Shown here: one piece after another, positions 1 to 9,468 of the stretch
Position numbering within the stretch: position 1 is the stretch's first letter
Layout of the letters: every line of letters begins with the position of its first letter
Source: Hoeflea prorocentri
GTDB lineage: Bacteria; Pseudomonadota; Alphaproteobacteria; Rhizobiales; Rhizobiaceae
Direction: 5' to 3'
DNA length: 64,000 bases
Assembly (NCBI RefSeq): GCF_027944115.1
Contig: NZ_JAPJZI010000001.1
Span: 2,356,001 to 2,420,000 of the forward strand
Program-made: the position numbers and the translations under genes
The notes under the pieces: model-generated
What the model saw: the letters and a program-made list of their open reading frames with translations, nothing else
The model's database searches: none
Told to the model about the DNA's origin: nothing

Positions 1-593
1 AGCGCATCGGCCTCGATCAGCCTGTTGAAAAAGCCCCATCGCTCACCTTCTTCGGCGCTCATGGTACGTCCGGTAAATAACAGCTCGTTTGCCCGGCCCT
101 GACCGATAATACGCGGAAGGATCGCGCAGGCTCCCATATCGCAGGCGGCTAGCCCCACCCGCGTGAACAGGAAGGCTGTCTTTGCCTCGGACGTTGCAAA
201 GCGGATGTCGGAGGCCATGGCGACAATTGCCCCGGCCCCGACGCACACACCGTCGACTGCTGCAATGATCGGCTTTCCGCATCCGATCATCGCCTTCACC
301 AGATCGCCGGTCATACGGGTGAACTCCAGCAGCCCCTTCATGTCACGGTCGAGCAGCGGGCCGATAATATCATGGACGTCACCGCCGGAACAGAAATTGC
401 CGCCATTGGAAGCAAACACGACGGCGTCCACATCGTCGGCATAGACCATTTCCCGGAACGTATCGCGCAGCTCCGCATAACTCTCGAAGGTCAGCGGGTT
501 CTTGCGTTCAGGCCGGTCCAGCGTGATAACCGCCACGCTGCCATCCATACGCCAATTGAAATGTTGTGGCTTCAAATCTGCCAACGCACTCAT
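1..593 (-). CDS. Enoyl-CoA hydratase/isomerase family protein (partial, 3' end outside window)
   Basis: The minus-strand frame is open from an ATG at 593 to the window edge (197 codons seen). It shows the crotonase fold: an N-terminal strand ending in [10 protein letters not shown], the oxyanion-hole segment [14 protein letters not shown], and the second conserved block [19 protein letters not shown]. The family hydrates or isomerises acyl-CoA esters. Its start overlaps the stop of the MarR gene (ATGA at 590-593), so it is the fourth gene of an operon that begins at the monooxygenase/OYE fusion. By context it should act on a ring-derived CoA thioester after dearomatisation, as in the aerobic 2-aminobenzoyl-CoA route. 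That assignment is inference; the family assignment is firm. Confidence 0.88.
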   Translation of the reverse strand, partial: MSALADLKPQHFNWRMDGSVAVITLDRPERKNPLTFESYAELRDTFREMVYADDVDAVVFASNGGNFCSGGDVHDIIGPLLDRDMKGLLEFTRMTGDLVKAMIGCGKPIIAAVDGVCVGAGAIVAMASDIRFATSEAKTAFLFTRVGLAACDMGACAILPRIIGQGRANELLFTGRTMSAEEGERWGFFNRLIEADA

Positions 594-1060
594 CGTACCC
601 GAACTCCCCTGATCTGCATGTTGTCGAGAAGCTCGACAAGAATGTCTGCGTCCTCATCGCTCAGCATGTTCAGCATCGATGCGATCCAGCCTTCATGCAC
701 CTGCGCCATGTGCGCGAACTCATTGCGGCCCGTTTCAGTCAATCGGACGATCATGGCCCTGCGATCGCCGCTGACCGGCACGCGCACGACAAAACCGTCG
801 GTGACCAACCGCTCGACGATACCGGTGACGTTACCATTGGACACCATCAGCGCGGCGGACAAGGCGGTCATCTTCATGCCGCCCGGCTCGCGATAGAGCG
901 CGGCCATGACGTCGAAGCGCGGAAGCGTGGTTGCGAACTCCACACGCAGGCGCTCGCGGATCTCCGCCTCCATCTGCCGGGAGATTTTAAGCATCCGCAG
1001 CCAGATCCGCAGTTTCTGCTTGTCGCGATCCGAACCGGTCAGTTCCGCGGCCGTCGTCAT
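590..1060 (-). CDS. MarR family transcriptional regulator
   Basis: This 156-residue protein has the MarR winged-helix layout. An N-terminal dimerisation helix is followed by the helix-turn-helix around residues 60-90 ([20 protein letters not shown]) and a wing with the DxR signature ([13 protein letters not shown]). The C-terminal helix is acidic. It overlaps the upstream SDR gene (TCA/CAT at 1057-1060) and the downstream enoyl-CoA hydratase by ATGA. It is therefore co-transcribed with the pathway it probably controls. MarR proteins of CoA-dependent aromatic operons usually repress until an aryl-CoA ligand binds; here the ligand would be aminobenzoyl-CoA or salicylyl-CoA (inference). A candidate operator lies at 4204-4222. 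Confidence 0.9.
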   Translation of the reverse strand: MTTAAELTGSDRDKQKLRIWLRMLKISRQMEAEIRERLRVEFATTLPRFDVMAALYREPGGMKMTALSAALMVSNGNVTGIVERLVTDGFVVRVPVSGDRRAMIVRLTETGRNEFAHMAQVHEGWIASMLNMLSDEDADILVELLDNMQIRGVRVR

Positions 1061-1818
1061 ACTTCACCCCCTGAAACGGATATGGCCTGGCCGGTGATGG
1101 CGCCGGAATCAGGGCCGCACAGCCAAAGAACCGTGCGGGCAACTTCCTCGGGCTGAATGAACCGGCCCATCGGATTGGTTCTCAGCAACGCTTTTTCCGC
1201 GTCGGCGCGTTCCATTCCGGTTTTGTCCATTACGTTCTCCAGTGCCCGTGTGAGCATGGGTGTCTCGGTATATCCGGGACAAATGGCATTGACCGTTATG
1301 CCGCTTGTCGCAATCTCCATCGCCAGGGAACGGGTCAATCCGATCACACCATGTTTGGCGGCACAATAATGAGCCACATAGGGATAACCCCGCAGCCCCG
1401 CGACGGATGCTATCGAGATCATTCGACCCCAGTCTTTTCCCTCCATGGCGGCAAGCCCGCCATGCAGCGTCAGGAATGCGCCGGTCAGATTGACATCGAT
1501 GGTCCGACGCCATTCCTCGACTTCAAGTTTTGCAAAGGGTGACGCCTCGGCGGCCCCGGCATTGGCAATGACAATATTCACACCGCCATGCTCTTCGCGC
1601 AGTGCAGAGAACAGCGATGCAACGCTATCGGGATCAGTCACATCGCAGGTTCTGGCTGAAATCCTGTCGGCCGATCCGGCGACCGCATCAAGCGCCTCAC
1701 GCCGCCGGCCGCTGACGGTCACGGTCGCTCCCTTCTCGGCAAGAGCAAGAGCGATAGCCGCGCCAACACCCGAGCCGCCGCCGGTGACCACCGCATGCTT
1801 TCCGGATAATTTCGCCAT
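1057..1818 (-). CDS. SDR family NAD(P)-dependent oxidoreductase
   Basis: This 253-residue classical short-chain dehydrogenase has the Rossmann motif TGGGSGVGAAIA at residues 12-23, NAG in strand 4 (IVIANAGA), the catalytic Ser in ISIASVAG and the YCAAK active-site motif. A PGYTET segment follows. Length and motif order match 3-hydroxyacyl-CoA or 3-oxoacyl reductase-type SDRs. It starts three bases after the stop of the monooxygenase/OYE fusion and overlaps the MarR gene. In this operon it probably oxidises a hydroxylated alicyclic CoA intermediate formed after ring reduction. The substrate is inferred from context. Confidence 0.9.
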   Translation of the reverse strand: MAKLSGKHAVVTGGGSGVGAAIALALAEKGATVTVSGRRREALDAVAGSADRISARTCDVTDPDSVASLFSALREEHGGVNIVIANAGAAEASPFAKLEVEEWRRTIDVNLTGAFLTLHGGLAAMEGKDWGRMISIASVAGLRGYPYVAHYCAAKHGVIGLTRSLAMEIATSGITVNAICPGYTETPMLTRALENVMDKTGMERADAEKALLRTNPMGRFIQPEEVARTVLWLCGPDSGAITGQAISVSGGEV

Positions 1819-1821
1819 CGC

Positions 1822-4107
1822 CTATACCCTGACGGTCTGGGTTTCGCCGCGTTCGGTCAAACGGACAAACTGGTCCCGACCGGCCAGGTAAGGCAGCGGC
1901 CAAGGCGTCTGGGCGTCCCCCATATAGGCGGCTGTGTGCAGCGTCCAATAGGGGTTAGAAAGATGCGGACGCGCCAGACAGACGAGATCTGCCCGCCCCG
2001 CCATCAGGATCGAATTGACATGATCGGCTTCATAGATGTTGCCGACGGCCATGGTCGCCATGTCGGCCTCGTTGCGTATCCGGTCGGAAAAAGGCGTCTG
2101 GAACATGCGGCCATAAACCGGCTGCGCCTGGATGGACGTCTGTCCCGCCGATACGTCGCAGATATCAACACCGGCCTCTTTCAGCATGGCGGCAATCGCC
2201 ACCGCCTCGCCCGGCGTTACACCCTGTTCGCCGACCCAGTCATTGGCGGAAATCCTGACGGAAATCGGCTTTTCGTCCGGCCATGCGGCGCGCACGGCGC
2301 GGTAGACTTCAAGCGGATAGCGCATGCGGTTTTCAAGCGATCCGCCGTATTCATCGTCGCGCCGGTTCGTCAGCGGCGTAATGAAGGACGACAGGAGATA
2401 GCCGTGGGCCGCATGGATCTCCAGCATGTCGAATCCACAGGCATCGGCCATTCCGGCAGCCGCAACAAACTGGCTGGTCACCCGGTCCATATCTTCACGG
2501 TCCATGGGCTTCGGTTTCTGGTTGTCAGGCGACCAGGCAACATCGGACGCAGAGATAATGGGCCAGTTGCCGTCCTTGAGCGGGGCATCCATCTGTTCCC
2601 AACCAAGCTGCGTGGACCCCTTGGCTCCCGAATGGCCGAGCTGCATGCAGATCTTTGCAGGTGTCTGCGAATGGACAAATTCAACGATACGACGCCACGC
2701 CGCCTCATGCTCGGGCGCATAGGTTCCCGGACATCCGGGCGTGATGCGCCCTTCCGGGCTGACACAGGTCATTTCGGTATAGATCAGCGATGCACCACCC
2801 TTCGCACGCTCGCCGTAGTGAACGAGATGCCAATCGGTCGGGCAGCCATCGACGGCCTTGTATTGGGCCATGGGCGAGACAACCACGCGGTTGTGCAAAT
2901 CCATGTCGCGCAGCCTGTAAGGCGCGAACATGGGTGCGCGGTGCCCGTTGGCTCCGGCCCTGGCCTGGAACCATCCTTCCGCGCGCTCCATCCAGTCCTT
3001 GTCGCGAATGCGCAGATTCTCATGGCTGATGCGTTGCGAGCGCGTCAGCAGGGAATAGTTGAACTGAACCGGGTCGAGATGCAGATAACGCTCCACATTC
3101 TCAAACCATTCGGTCGAGTTGCGCGCCGCGGACTGAAGGCGCAGGACCTCGACACGCCGCTCATCCTCATAACGCTCAAAGGCAGCGCTCATGGACGGTT
3201 CGCTGTGCAGATAATCCGCCAGCGCGACGGCGCTCTCCATCGCAAGTTTTGATCCCGAACCGATCGAGAAATGCGCTGTTGCCGCGGCATCACCGAGAAG
3301 CACGATGTTTTCGTGCGACCAACGTTCACAAAGCACCCTTGGGAAATTGAGCCATGCGGATCCGCGAATATGATTGGCGTTCGACATCAGGGGATGGCCG
3401 CCCAGATGTTTGGCGAAAATCCGCTCGCAGGTCGCGATGGATTCTTCCTGGCTCATCTCGCCGAAGCCGAACTTCTCCCATGTCTCCTCACGACATTCGA
3501 CGATGAAGGTCGCCGTGTCGGCATCGAACTGGTAGGCATGAGCCCAGATCCAGCCATGCTCGGTTTCCTCAAAGATGAATGTGAACGCATCGTCGAATTT
3601 CTGATGGGTGCCGAGCCAGACGAACTTGCATTTGCGGACATCGATTTCCGGACGGAACGTGCCGGAAAATTCTTCACGTGTTCTTGAGTTCAGGCCGTCG
3701 GAGGCGACAACGAGATCATAGTCTTTCGCATAGGCGGCGGCACTGTCGATTTCCGTTTCGAAACGCAGATCGACGCCAAGCTCTCTTGCCCTTTGCTGCA
3801 GGATCAAAAGAAGCTGGCGGCGGCCGATGCCGCAAAAACCGTGTCCCGTGGATAGCTGTGTTGTGCCGCGATAGTGGACGGCGATATCGTCCCAGTAGGC
3901 AAAATGATTGCGGATCTGCTTTGCGCTTTCGGGATCGTTGCCCTCGAAATTGTCGAGCGTCTCATCCGAGAAGACCACGCCCCAACCGAATGTATCGTCG
4001 GGTTTGTTGCGCTCGAACACCACCACCTCATGGGCGGGATCGCGCAGTTTCATACTGATTGCGAAATATAGGCCGGCCGGCCCTCCTCCAAGGCATGCAA
4101 TACGCAT
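1822..4107 (-). CDS. Bifunctional aryl-CoA monooxygenase/reductase (2-aminobenzoyl-CoA or salicylyl-CoA type)
   Basis: This is a two-domain flavoprotein of 761 residues. Residues 1 to about 390 form a flavin monooxygenase, with FAD motif [12 protein letters not shown], the inner GD motif in [17 protein letters not shown], and a salicylate-hydroxylase-like core. Residues from about 395 form an Old Yellow Enzyme domain with VVSPMAQY, the [13 protein letters not shown] barrel motif and [10 protein letters not shown]. The only family with this fusion is 2-aminobenzoyl-CoA monooxygenase/reductase, also annotated as salicylyl-CoA 5-hydroxylase/oxidoreductase. It hydroxylates C5 of the aryl-CoA and then reduces the ring with NAD(P)H. 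I chose ATG 4107 because AGGA lies 8 nt upstream; a GTG at 4113 sits too close to that site. The aryl-CoA ligase expected for this pathway is not in the window. Confidence 0.9.
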   Translation of the reverse strand: MRIACLGGGPAGLYFAISMKLRDPAHEVVVFERNKPDDTFGWGVVFSDETLDNFEGNDPESAKQIRNHFAYWDDIAVHYRGTTQLSTGHGFCGIGRRQLLLILQQRARELGVDLRFETEIDSAAAYAKDYDLVVASDGLNSRTREEFSGTFRPEIDVRKCKFVWLGTHQKFDDAFTFIFEETEHGWIWAHAYQFDADTATFIVECREETWEKFGFGEMSQEESIATCERIFAKHLGGHPLMSNANHIRGSAWLNFPRVLCERWSHENIVLLGDAAATAHFSIGSGSKLAMESAVALADYLHSEPSMSAAFERYEDERRVEVLRLQSAARNSTEWFENVERYLHLDPVQFNYSLLTRSQRISHENLRIRDKDWMERAEGWFQARAGANGHRAPMFAPYRLRDMDLHNRVVVSPMAQYKAVDGCPTDWHLVHYGERAKGGASLIYTEMTCVSPEGRITPGCPGTYAPEHEAAWRRIVEFVHSQTPAKICMQLGHSGAKGSTQLGWEQMDAPLKDGNWPIISASDVAWSPDNQKPKPMDREDMDRVTSQFVAAAGMADACGFDMLEIHAAHGYLLSSFITPLTNRRDDEYGGSLENRMRYPLEVYRAVRAAWPDEKPISVRISANDWVGEQGVTPGEAVAIAAMLKEAGVDICDVSAGQTSIQAQPVYGRMFQTPFSDRIRNEADMATMAVGNIYEADHVNSILMAGRADLVCLARPHLSNPYWTLHTAAYMGDAQTPWPLPYLAGRDQFVRLTERGETQTVRV

Positions 4108-4203
4108 CGGCACATTCCTGTCATTACATCGTTGGGCACCGCAGCGGCGGGCACAGGAAACTTTCTACGCCCAAATGGTGCCACTCCTCCAAATTTATTT
4201 CAA

Positions 4204-4222
4204 GCTTAAAATTTTTAGGCTC
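4204..4222. promoter_or_regulatory. Inverted repeat upstream of the aryl-CoA operon, candidate MarR operator
   Basis: AGCTTAAAA and TTTTAGGCT flank one central T, an AT-rich inverted repeat with a single mismatch, about 97 bp upstream of the monooxygenase start. It stands out in otherwise GC-rich DNA. Size and symmetry fit a MarR-family operator, and the only regulator in the operon is a MarR protein. Assignment is by position only. Confidence 0.4.
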
Positions 4223-4281
4223 AACATATTTTTGGTTCGGTGACGAACGATACCGGATTGCTGGAAACTGCGCGGTGTTAC

Positions 4282-5427
4282 CTACGGGGTGCGCAAAAGC
4301 CGCTTTGGGGAAATTTCATCGATATCAAAACCGAAATCAGTCAATTGCGGCCCGGAAGTTGTCGATTTTATCATTCCGGCGGCCAGTTGCGACAGACCGG
4401 GCGCTGATTGAATACCGTAACCGCCGTGACCGGCGAGCCAGAACAGGCCGTCCACCGTTTCATCATAGCCGCAGACCGGCACACCGTCGGCAACAAAGCT
4501 GCGCAGCCCCGCCCAGCAATGCTCCACCCGGTGCACGTCAAGTGCAAATGCCTTCTGTATCCGGTCGATACAGATCGCTACGTCAATTTCCTCGGGCTGT
4601 GCGTCACAAGGGGCCGAAGGTGTCTCGTCAGCCGGAGAGATCAGAAGACGGCCGGCATCCGGTTTCAGGTAGAATTGCTCGTCGACATCGACGACGGCCG
4701 CCCAATTGGCGGGGTCAAGCCCGCTGGGCGCGGCGACGGTAAGCGCCGTGCGCCTTTTGGGCACCAGGCCAACCGGCTCTGCGCCGAATATGGAAGCCAG
4801 TTCATCCGCCCACGCGCCGGCCGCGTTGACAACGATCGGTGCGCAAACAGTGCTGCGACGGGTCGTCAGTTCCCAGACCCCGTCCTCACGCCGAGCCGCA
4901 TTGACGGCGGCATCGACAAGCAGCTCTCCGCCCCGGCTGCGCAGACCGCGTAAATAGCCATGATGCAGGGCGTGCACGTCGATATCGCTTGCCAGTTCTT
5001 CGTAGAGTGCGGCCTGCGCATAGTTCGGCCGCAACAAAGGCACCAACTCCGTCACCGCAGCAGCATCGGACACCGCTGTCACCGGCGCACCGCGAAGACG
5101 GTCGGTCAATCGCTCAAAGCTTTCATTCTGATCGGCGCGGGCGACATACAGGACACCCCGCTGCGACAAAAGCGGCTGATCTCCGAACGTCTCCGGAGGG
5201 TTCTCAAAGAAAGGCCGTGACCGACGGGTCAGGGCCCGGATCGGCCCCGGGCCATAAACCTCCGAGAAGACGGCGGCCGAGCGCCCGGTCGCGTGATAGC
5301 CTGGATGGCTCTCCATCTCCAGGATGGCCACGTGGGCATCGCCCGCCAACTCATAGGCGAGCGAAGCCCCGGCCATTCCGGCGCCGATAACGGCGATGTC
5401 GAAATGACGACGGGATGTCTGTGTCAA
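4282..5427 (-). CDS. FAD-dependent oxidoreductase, DAO (glycine/D-amino-acid oxidase) family
   Basis: This roughly 381-residue protein has an N-terminal FAD-binding motif (DIAVIGAGMAGASLAYEL, residues 10-27) followed by the DAO pattern HATGRSAAVFSE. Near the C terminus it has the FWLAGHGGYGIQSAPG flavin-contact segment. The family oxidises primary or secondary amines. I prefer the TTG at 5427 (GGAG 6 nt upstream) to the longer TTG at 5487, which has no SD; both are non-ATG starts. It follows the DMGDH-like gene by 121 bp on the same strand. The substrate cannot be read from sequence; an amine released nearby (taurine, sarcosine-like) is possible. Confidence 0.82.
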   Translation of the reverse strand: MTQTSRRHFDIAVIGAGMAGASLAYELAGDAHVAILEMESHPGYHATGRSAAVFSEVYGPGPIRALTRRSRPFFENPPETFGDQPLLSQRGVLYVARADQNESFERLTDRLRGAPVTAVSDAAAVTELVPLLRPNYAQAALYEELASDIDVHALHHGYLRGLRSRGGELLVDAAVNAARREDGVWELTTRRSTVCAPIVVNAAGAWADELASIFGAEPVGLVPKRRTALTVAAPSGLDPANWAAVVDVDEQFYLKPDAGRLLISPADETPSAPCDAQPEEIDVAICIDRIQKAFALDVHRVEHCWAGLRSFVADGVPVCGYDETVDGLFWLAGHGGYGIQSAPGLSQLAAGMIKSTTSGPQLTDFGFDIDEISPKRLLRTP

Positions 5428-5548
5428 TACCGGCTCCGCTTTCGAAAACCCGCAGGATGGAGCCCGCGGGAATTGTATCCGAGTCAAACAACCGGCAGTT
5501 TATTCACTCTTATGAAAATGCAAAGAGTACAATTTCACCGAACGTCGT

Positions 5549-8020
5549 TTATTGCCTGATCTGCTCATTTGTCGGATCATAAAGCGGCTTCAGGCTGGCT
5601 GTTGCGGCAACACGCCGCCCGGCGACTTCGATCTCGAACTGCGAGGCCAGCATGTCCTTGGCGCTTTCACCCTCTCGCACGGGGACATAGCCAAGACCGA
5701 CCGCGCCGCCAAGATGGTGACCGTAATTTCCGGATGTCAGATAACCGACCACTTCACCGTCGCGCACGATGGGTTCGGTGTGAAACAAAAGTGGCTCCGG
5801 ATCGTTGAGCAGGAACTGAACCAGCCGGTTCTTCAATCCCTCTTCCTTGCGCGCAACCACGGCATCCCGGCCAATGAACGGGCCGAACTTGCCATCTTCC
5901 TTGGCCGTCTTGACCGCGAAACCGAGACCAGCTTCCAACACATGGTCTTCATCCGTGACATCGTGACCGAAATGCCGGTAACCTTTTTCCATGCGGCAAC
6001 TGTCGAGCACATGCATGCCGGCAAGGCGCAGGCCCTCTCCCTCGCCCGCTTCCATGACCGTGTCGAAGACATGCCGGGCCATATCGGCCGAGACGTAGAT
6101 TTCCCAGCCAAGTTCACCGACATAGGTGATGCGGTGCGCCCGCACCGTTACCATGCCTAGCTCTATGGTCTGAAACGTTCCGAACGGGAATGCCTCCTTC
6201 GACAGATCAGCCGGCGTCACTTTCTGCAGGATTTTACGGGCATTCGGGCCCATGACGCCAAGGACTGCTTCGGCGGCGGTCATGTCGACCGCGATGCATC
6301 TTGCTTCCTCGGGGATATGCCGTTTGAGCCAGGTGAAGTCACGCGTGCCGACGGCGGCGCCGGTGATGACCATAAACCTGTCGGCTGCAAGGCGTGAGAC
6401 CGTGAGGTCCGCCTCGATGCCGCCGCGCTCGTTAAGCCATTGGGTATAGACAATGCGTCCGGGTTCAACGTTGATGTCGTTGCCGCAGATGCGCTGCAGA
6501 ACATCCATCGCATCCGGCCCCTCGACGAGGAACTTGCCGAATGCCGACAGGTCAAAGGCTCCCGCCTTTTCGCGCACGGCGCGGTGTTCTTCGGCGGCGT
6601 AACCGAACCAGTTCTGCCGGCCCCAGCTATATTCATATTCGGGTTTGACACCCTTTTTGAGATCGTCCGCAGGCACGAACCAGTGCGGCCGCTCCCAGCC
6701 GGCAGTTTCGCCGAAGCAGGCGCCGCGTTCAGCCATCTTGTCGTGGAATGGCGTGTGACGAATGTCGCGGGCGGTCTCGTACTGCCGGTAGGGAAAGTGA
6801 TCGGCATAGAGCAGACCGAGCGTTTCGGTCACGCGGTTCTTCAGATAGGTCCGGTTGCCCTGGTAGGGCGACATGCGGCGGATATCGACATCCCAGAGAT
6901 CGAAAGGCGGCGCGCTGTCGACGATCCATTCGGCAAGCGCCTTTCCGGCACCGCCGGCAGACTGGATGCCGACGGAGTTGAAACCGGCGGCGACAAAGAA
7001 GTTTTCCACTTCCGGCGACGGTCCGAGGATATAGCGATCGTCCGGCGTAAAGCTCTCCGGACCATTGAAGAAGGTGTGAATGCCGGCGGTTTCAAGAAGT
7101 GGCAGACGCTCGACGGCCTGTTCAAGGACCGGCTGGAAGTGATCGAAATCCTCCGGCAGTTCATCGAAGCAGAAATCGTCCGGAATGCCGTCCATGCCCC
7201 AGGGTTTGGATACCGGCTCGAAAGCACCGAGCAGGATCTTGCCCGCATCCTCCTTGTAATAGGCGCATTCATCGGGGACACGCAGCACCGGCAGGTTGCC
7301 CGGCAGGTCCTGAACCGCTTCGGTCAGAATATAGAAATGCTCGCAGGCATGCAGCGGAACGTTGACGCCGGCCATGCGGCCCACCTCATGCGCCCACATA
7401 CCGGCGCAATTGACCACGATATCAGCGCTGATCTCGCCCTTGTCTGTCAGCGCACCGGTTGCACGGCCGTCCCTGATGTGGATCGCCTCAACCTTTGTAT
7501 TTTCAAAGACCTTGACGCCCTTTTGGCGAGCACCGCGCGCCAACGCCATTGCAATGTTCGCCGGATCGCCCTGCCCGTCCAGCGGAATGTGCAGGCCACC
7601 GACCACGCCATCCGTATTCAGATAGGGATACATATCGCCGCAGTCTTTCGTGGTGAGCACATTGACGTCCACGCCATGGGTCTTGGCCATGGACGCGTTG
7701 CGCAGGAATTCCTCCATGCGGTGCTCGCTCGTTGCGACAGCCAGCGATCCGTTGCGCTTGAAGCCGGTCGCAATGCCGGTCTCTTCCTCCAGCTTGCCGT
7801 AGAGTTCCTGGCTGTATTTGGCGAGGCGCGTCATGTTGATGGTCGCCCGCAATTGCGCAATCAGCCCCGCCGCATGCCAGGTGGTGCCGCAGGTCAGCTG
7901 CTTGCGCTCCACCAGAACCACATCGGTCCATCCGAGATGGGCCAAATGATAGGCAACGGAGCATCCGACCACGCCGCCGCCAATGATGAGTACCTGAGTA
8001 TTCTTGGGAAAGTCTGCCAT
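5549..8020 (-). CDS. Dimethylglycine/sarcosine dehydrogenase-like FAD protein with GcvT domain (copy 1)
   Basis: The product is 823 residues. Residues 8-40 carry the FAD dinucleotide motif (VLIIGGGVVGCSVAYHL). TTWHAAGL at 47-54 contains the His equivalent to the covalently flavinylated His of DMGDH and SARDH. The DAO domain runs to about 370, then a central FAO_M linker, then the tetrahydrofolate-binding GcvT domain (about 430-710) and its C-terminal barrel. Known members oxidatively demethylate N-methyl amines and pass the C1 unit to folate. Start ATG 8020 has GGGAG 6 nt upstream; the longer frame lacks a good SD. It lies downstream of pta on the same strand, so a methylated substrate feeding taurine catabolism is plausible (inference). 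A paralogue lies at 17763. Confidence 0.87.
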   Translation of the reverse strand: MADFPKNTQVLIIGGGVVGCSVAYHLAHLGWTDVVLVERKQLTCGTTWHAAGLIAQLRATINMTRLAKYSQELYGKLEEETGIATGFKRNGSLAVATSEHRMEEFLRNASMAKTHGVDVNVLTTKDCGDMYPYLNTDGVVGGLHIPLDGQGDPANIAMALARGARQKGVKVFENTKVEAIHIRDGRATGALTDKGEISADIVVNCAGMWAHEVGRMAGVNVPLHACEHFYILTEAVQDLPGNLPVLRVPDECAYYKEDAGKILLGAFEPVSKPWGMDGIPDDFCFDELPEDFDHFQPVLEQAVERLPLLETAGIHTFFNGPESFTPDDRYILGPSPEVENFFVAAGFNSVGIQSAGGAGKALAEWIVDSAPPFDLWDVDIRRMSPYQGNRTYLKNRVTETLGLLYADHFPYRQYETARDIRHTPFHDKMAERGACFGETAGWERPHWFVPADDLKKGVKPEYEYSWGRQNWFGYAAEEHRAVREKAGAFDLSAFGKFLVEGPDAMDVLQRICGNDINVEPGRIVYTQWLNERGGIEADLTVSRLAADRFMVITGAAVGTRDFTWLKRHIPEEARCIAVDMTAAEAVLGVMGPNARKILQKVTPADLSKEAFPFGTFQTIELGMVTVRAHRITYVGELGWEIYVSADMARHVFDTVMEAGEGEGLRLAGMHVLDSCRMEKGYRHFGHDVTDEDHVLEAGLGFAVKTAKEDGKFGPFIGRDAVVARKEEGLKNRLVQFLLNDPEPLLFHTEPIVRDGEVVGYLTSGNYGHHLGGAVGLGYVPVREGESAKDMLASQFEIEVAGRRVAATASLKPLYDPTNEQIRQ

Positions 8021-8190
8021 CGTTGTCTCCCGGCAAAAAATGGCCAAGATGCCTTCGTGAAATTTTCGGCATTATTTTCACGAAACAGAGAAAACGTCCA
8101 GACGGTCAGAAGAAATTTTTTCGCCTAGTCCGCACCGGAGAAAGTGCCGGGATTTTCACGCGAAATCATCGCCGCGAAAACGGTTGCGGA

Positions 8191-9111
8191 TCAACCCATA
8201 TCGGAGCACAGCTTGGCCAGCGCCACAGACGCAAGCCGCGCCTCCGCCGGGTCGGCACGGCTTGTTAAAACGATGGGGATGCGCCCGCCAAGCACGACGC
8301 CGGCTGCACAGGCGGAGCTGAAATAGACCATCATCTTAAACAGCGCGTTTCCCGTCTCGATATTGGGCACGAGAAGAATATCGGCGTGACCGGCGACAGG
8401 ATTTTCAATTCCCTTGAGTTCTGCCGCGGCCGGCGAAACGGCATTGTCAAATGCCAGGGGCCCGCAGACATCGGCATCTTTGACTTCTGTCGCCGCCCAA
8501 TCGGACAATTCCGCTGCCTCCATGCTTGACGGCATTTGCGGCAATGGCGTTTCGGTGGCTGAAAGAATCGCGACCCTGGGACGTTCGATCCCGACGGCAC
8601 GGGCGAGACCGACCGCATTGACGATCGCCGCCTTTTTGGTCGTTGCGTCCGGCGCGATGTTCACCGCGGCGTCCGTGATGATCAGCGGCCGGTCATCTCC
8701 TGGAACCGTCATGTGGAAACAATGGGTCATCCGGCGCCCGGATTGGCGAATGCCGATCTCGCCCTTAAGCAAGGCCGACATATAGGCATCGGTGTGTACA
8801 TGGCCTTTGACCACCATGCCGATATCGGATTGTGAGGCACGTAGTGCCGCCTTGCGCGCAACATCTTCATCGCCCGAGGCCTCAATCAGTTCGACATCAT
8901 CCAGGCTGAAGCCGATCTTGCCGGCAATCGCCTTGATCTGCGATGTCTCGCCAACCAGAACGGGAACAATGAGGCTTGACTCGACAGCGTCGCGAACACT
9001 TTCGATGACCACGTCCCGGTGTGCGCCGACGATAACGGCCTTGCTGGCGCTGCCGCCTTTGGCACGCTGCATGAGGCCTGCAGGAAGTTCAACCGGCTTG
9101 TCGCTGATCAT
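8191..9111 (-). CDS. pta: Phosphate acetyltransferase (Pta/Ptb family)
   Basis: The 306-residue protein is the short single-domain phosphate acetyl/butyryl-transferase type without the N-terminal DRTGG region. Characteristic segments are MVVKGHVHTDAYMSALL, the RMTHCFHMTVPG block, LIITDAAVNIAPD and the C-terminal GVVLGGRIPIVLTSRAD. It converts acetyl phosphate and CoA to acetyl-CoA. Xsc, encoded 2 kb away, makes acetyl phosphate, so this is the expected next step of taurine dissimilation. AGGAGA lies 10 nt before the ATG. It is divergent from the TauR-type regulator and shares that promoter region with its TauR-like boxes. Confidence 0.92.
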   Translation of the reverse strand: MISDKPVELPAGLMQRAKGGSASKAVIVGAHRDVVIESVRDAVESSLIVPVLVGETSQIKAIAGKIGFSLDDVELIEASGDEDVARKAALRASQSDIGMVVKGHVHTDAYMSALLKGEIGIRQSGRRMTHCFHMTVPGDDRPLIITDAAVNIAPDATTKKAAIVNAVGLARAVGIERPRVAILSATETPLPQMPSSMEAAELSDWAATEVKDADVCGPLAFDNAVSPAAAELKGIENPVAGHADILLVPNIETGNALFKMMVYFSSACAAGVVLGGRIPIVLTSRADPAEARLASVALAKLCSDMG

Positions 9112-9468
9112 TTGGCTTCAATCTCCTGAATGAGTATCTGACATCGTTCTGGCTCCACCTGCAATGCAACTGGCCCCTCTGGCCTCCCGGCCGCACTCCA
9201 TAGCCCCGAGGGAGGGCTTTGGACATTCCGCAAGAGACAACAGCTTGACACCCGTTACCACAACAAGCGCGGTCACTGCCTATTGTGTGGAGGCAAACCG
9301 GCGGCCAAGGCGGGCCAGACATGTACCTGCCTTTCGCTCCCGTCCATAACCAGTCGAAAAAAAACTTCAGTCCAGACCTTGATCTGGTCCACTATTTTGG
9401 CCTCATATTAGGACCAGTCTGGTTCGACCAGCGAAACGTCACCGGATAGTCAGGGCAAGCTGAACCTC
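9112..9468. other. 357-bp divergent intergenic region between pta and the MocR regulator
   Basis: No convincing gene is present; the short frames here have no ribosome binding site or recognisable product. The half nearest the regulator carries the TauR-like boxes described at 9369-9425. I see nothing specific in 9130-9360. Confidence 0.7.
9369..9425. promoter_or_regulatory. TauR-like operator cluster between pta and tauR
   Basis: The segment contains GTCCAGACC at 9370-9378, CTGGTCC at 9384-9390, GGACCAG at 9411-9417 and CTGGTTC at 9419-9425. The two forward CTGGTYC half-sites start 35 bp apart. The composite GGACCAGTCTGGTTC recurs almost unchanged upstream of xsc as GGACCAATCTGGTTC. Known TauR proteins bind repeated CTGGAC-type half-sites, so this is a good operator candidate for autoregulation and for pta. 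Confidence 0.65.

Noticed and set aside
1936-3252. Long plus-strand frame of 438 codons
   Set aside because: It lies opposite the monooxygenase/OYE fusion, whose motifs are unambiguous; the translation is Arg/His-rich with no domain.
8096-8103. GTCCAGAC upstream of the first DMGDH-like gene as a TauR site
   Set aside because: A single half-site with no repeat at 23 or 35 bp; too weak to call, although its position would fit the regulon.
6440-8128. Plus-strand frame of 562 codons
   Set aside because: Antisense shadow of the DMGDH-like gene; no SD and no recognisable family, and it results from high GC at codon position 3.
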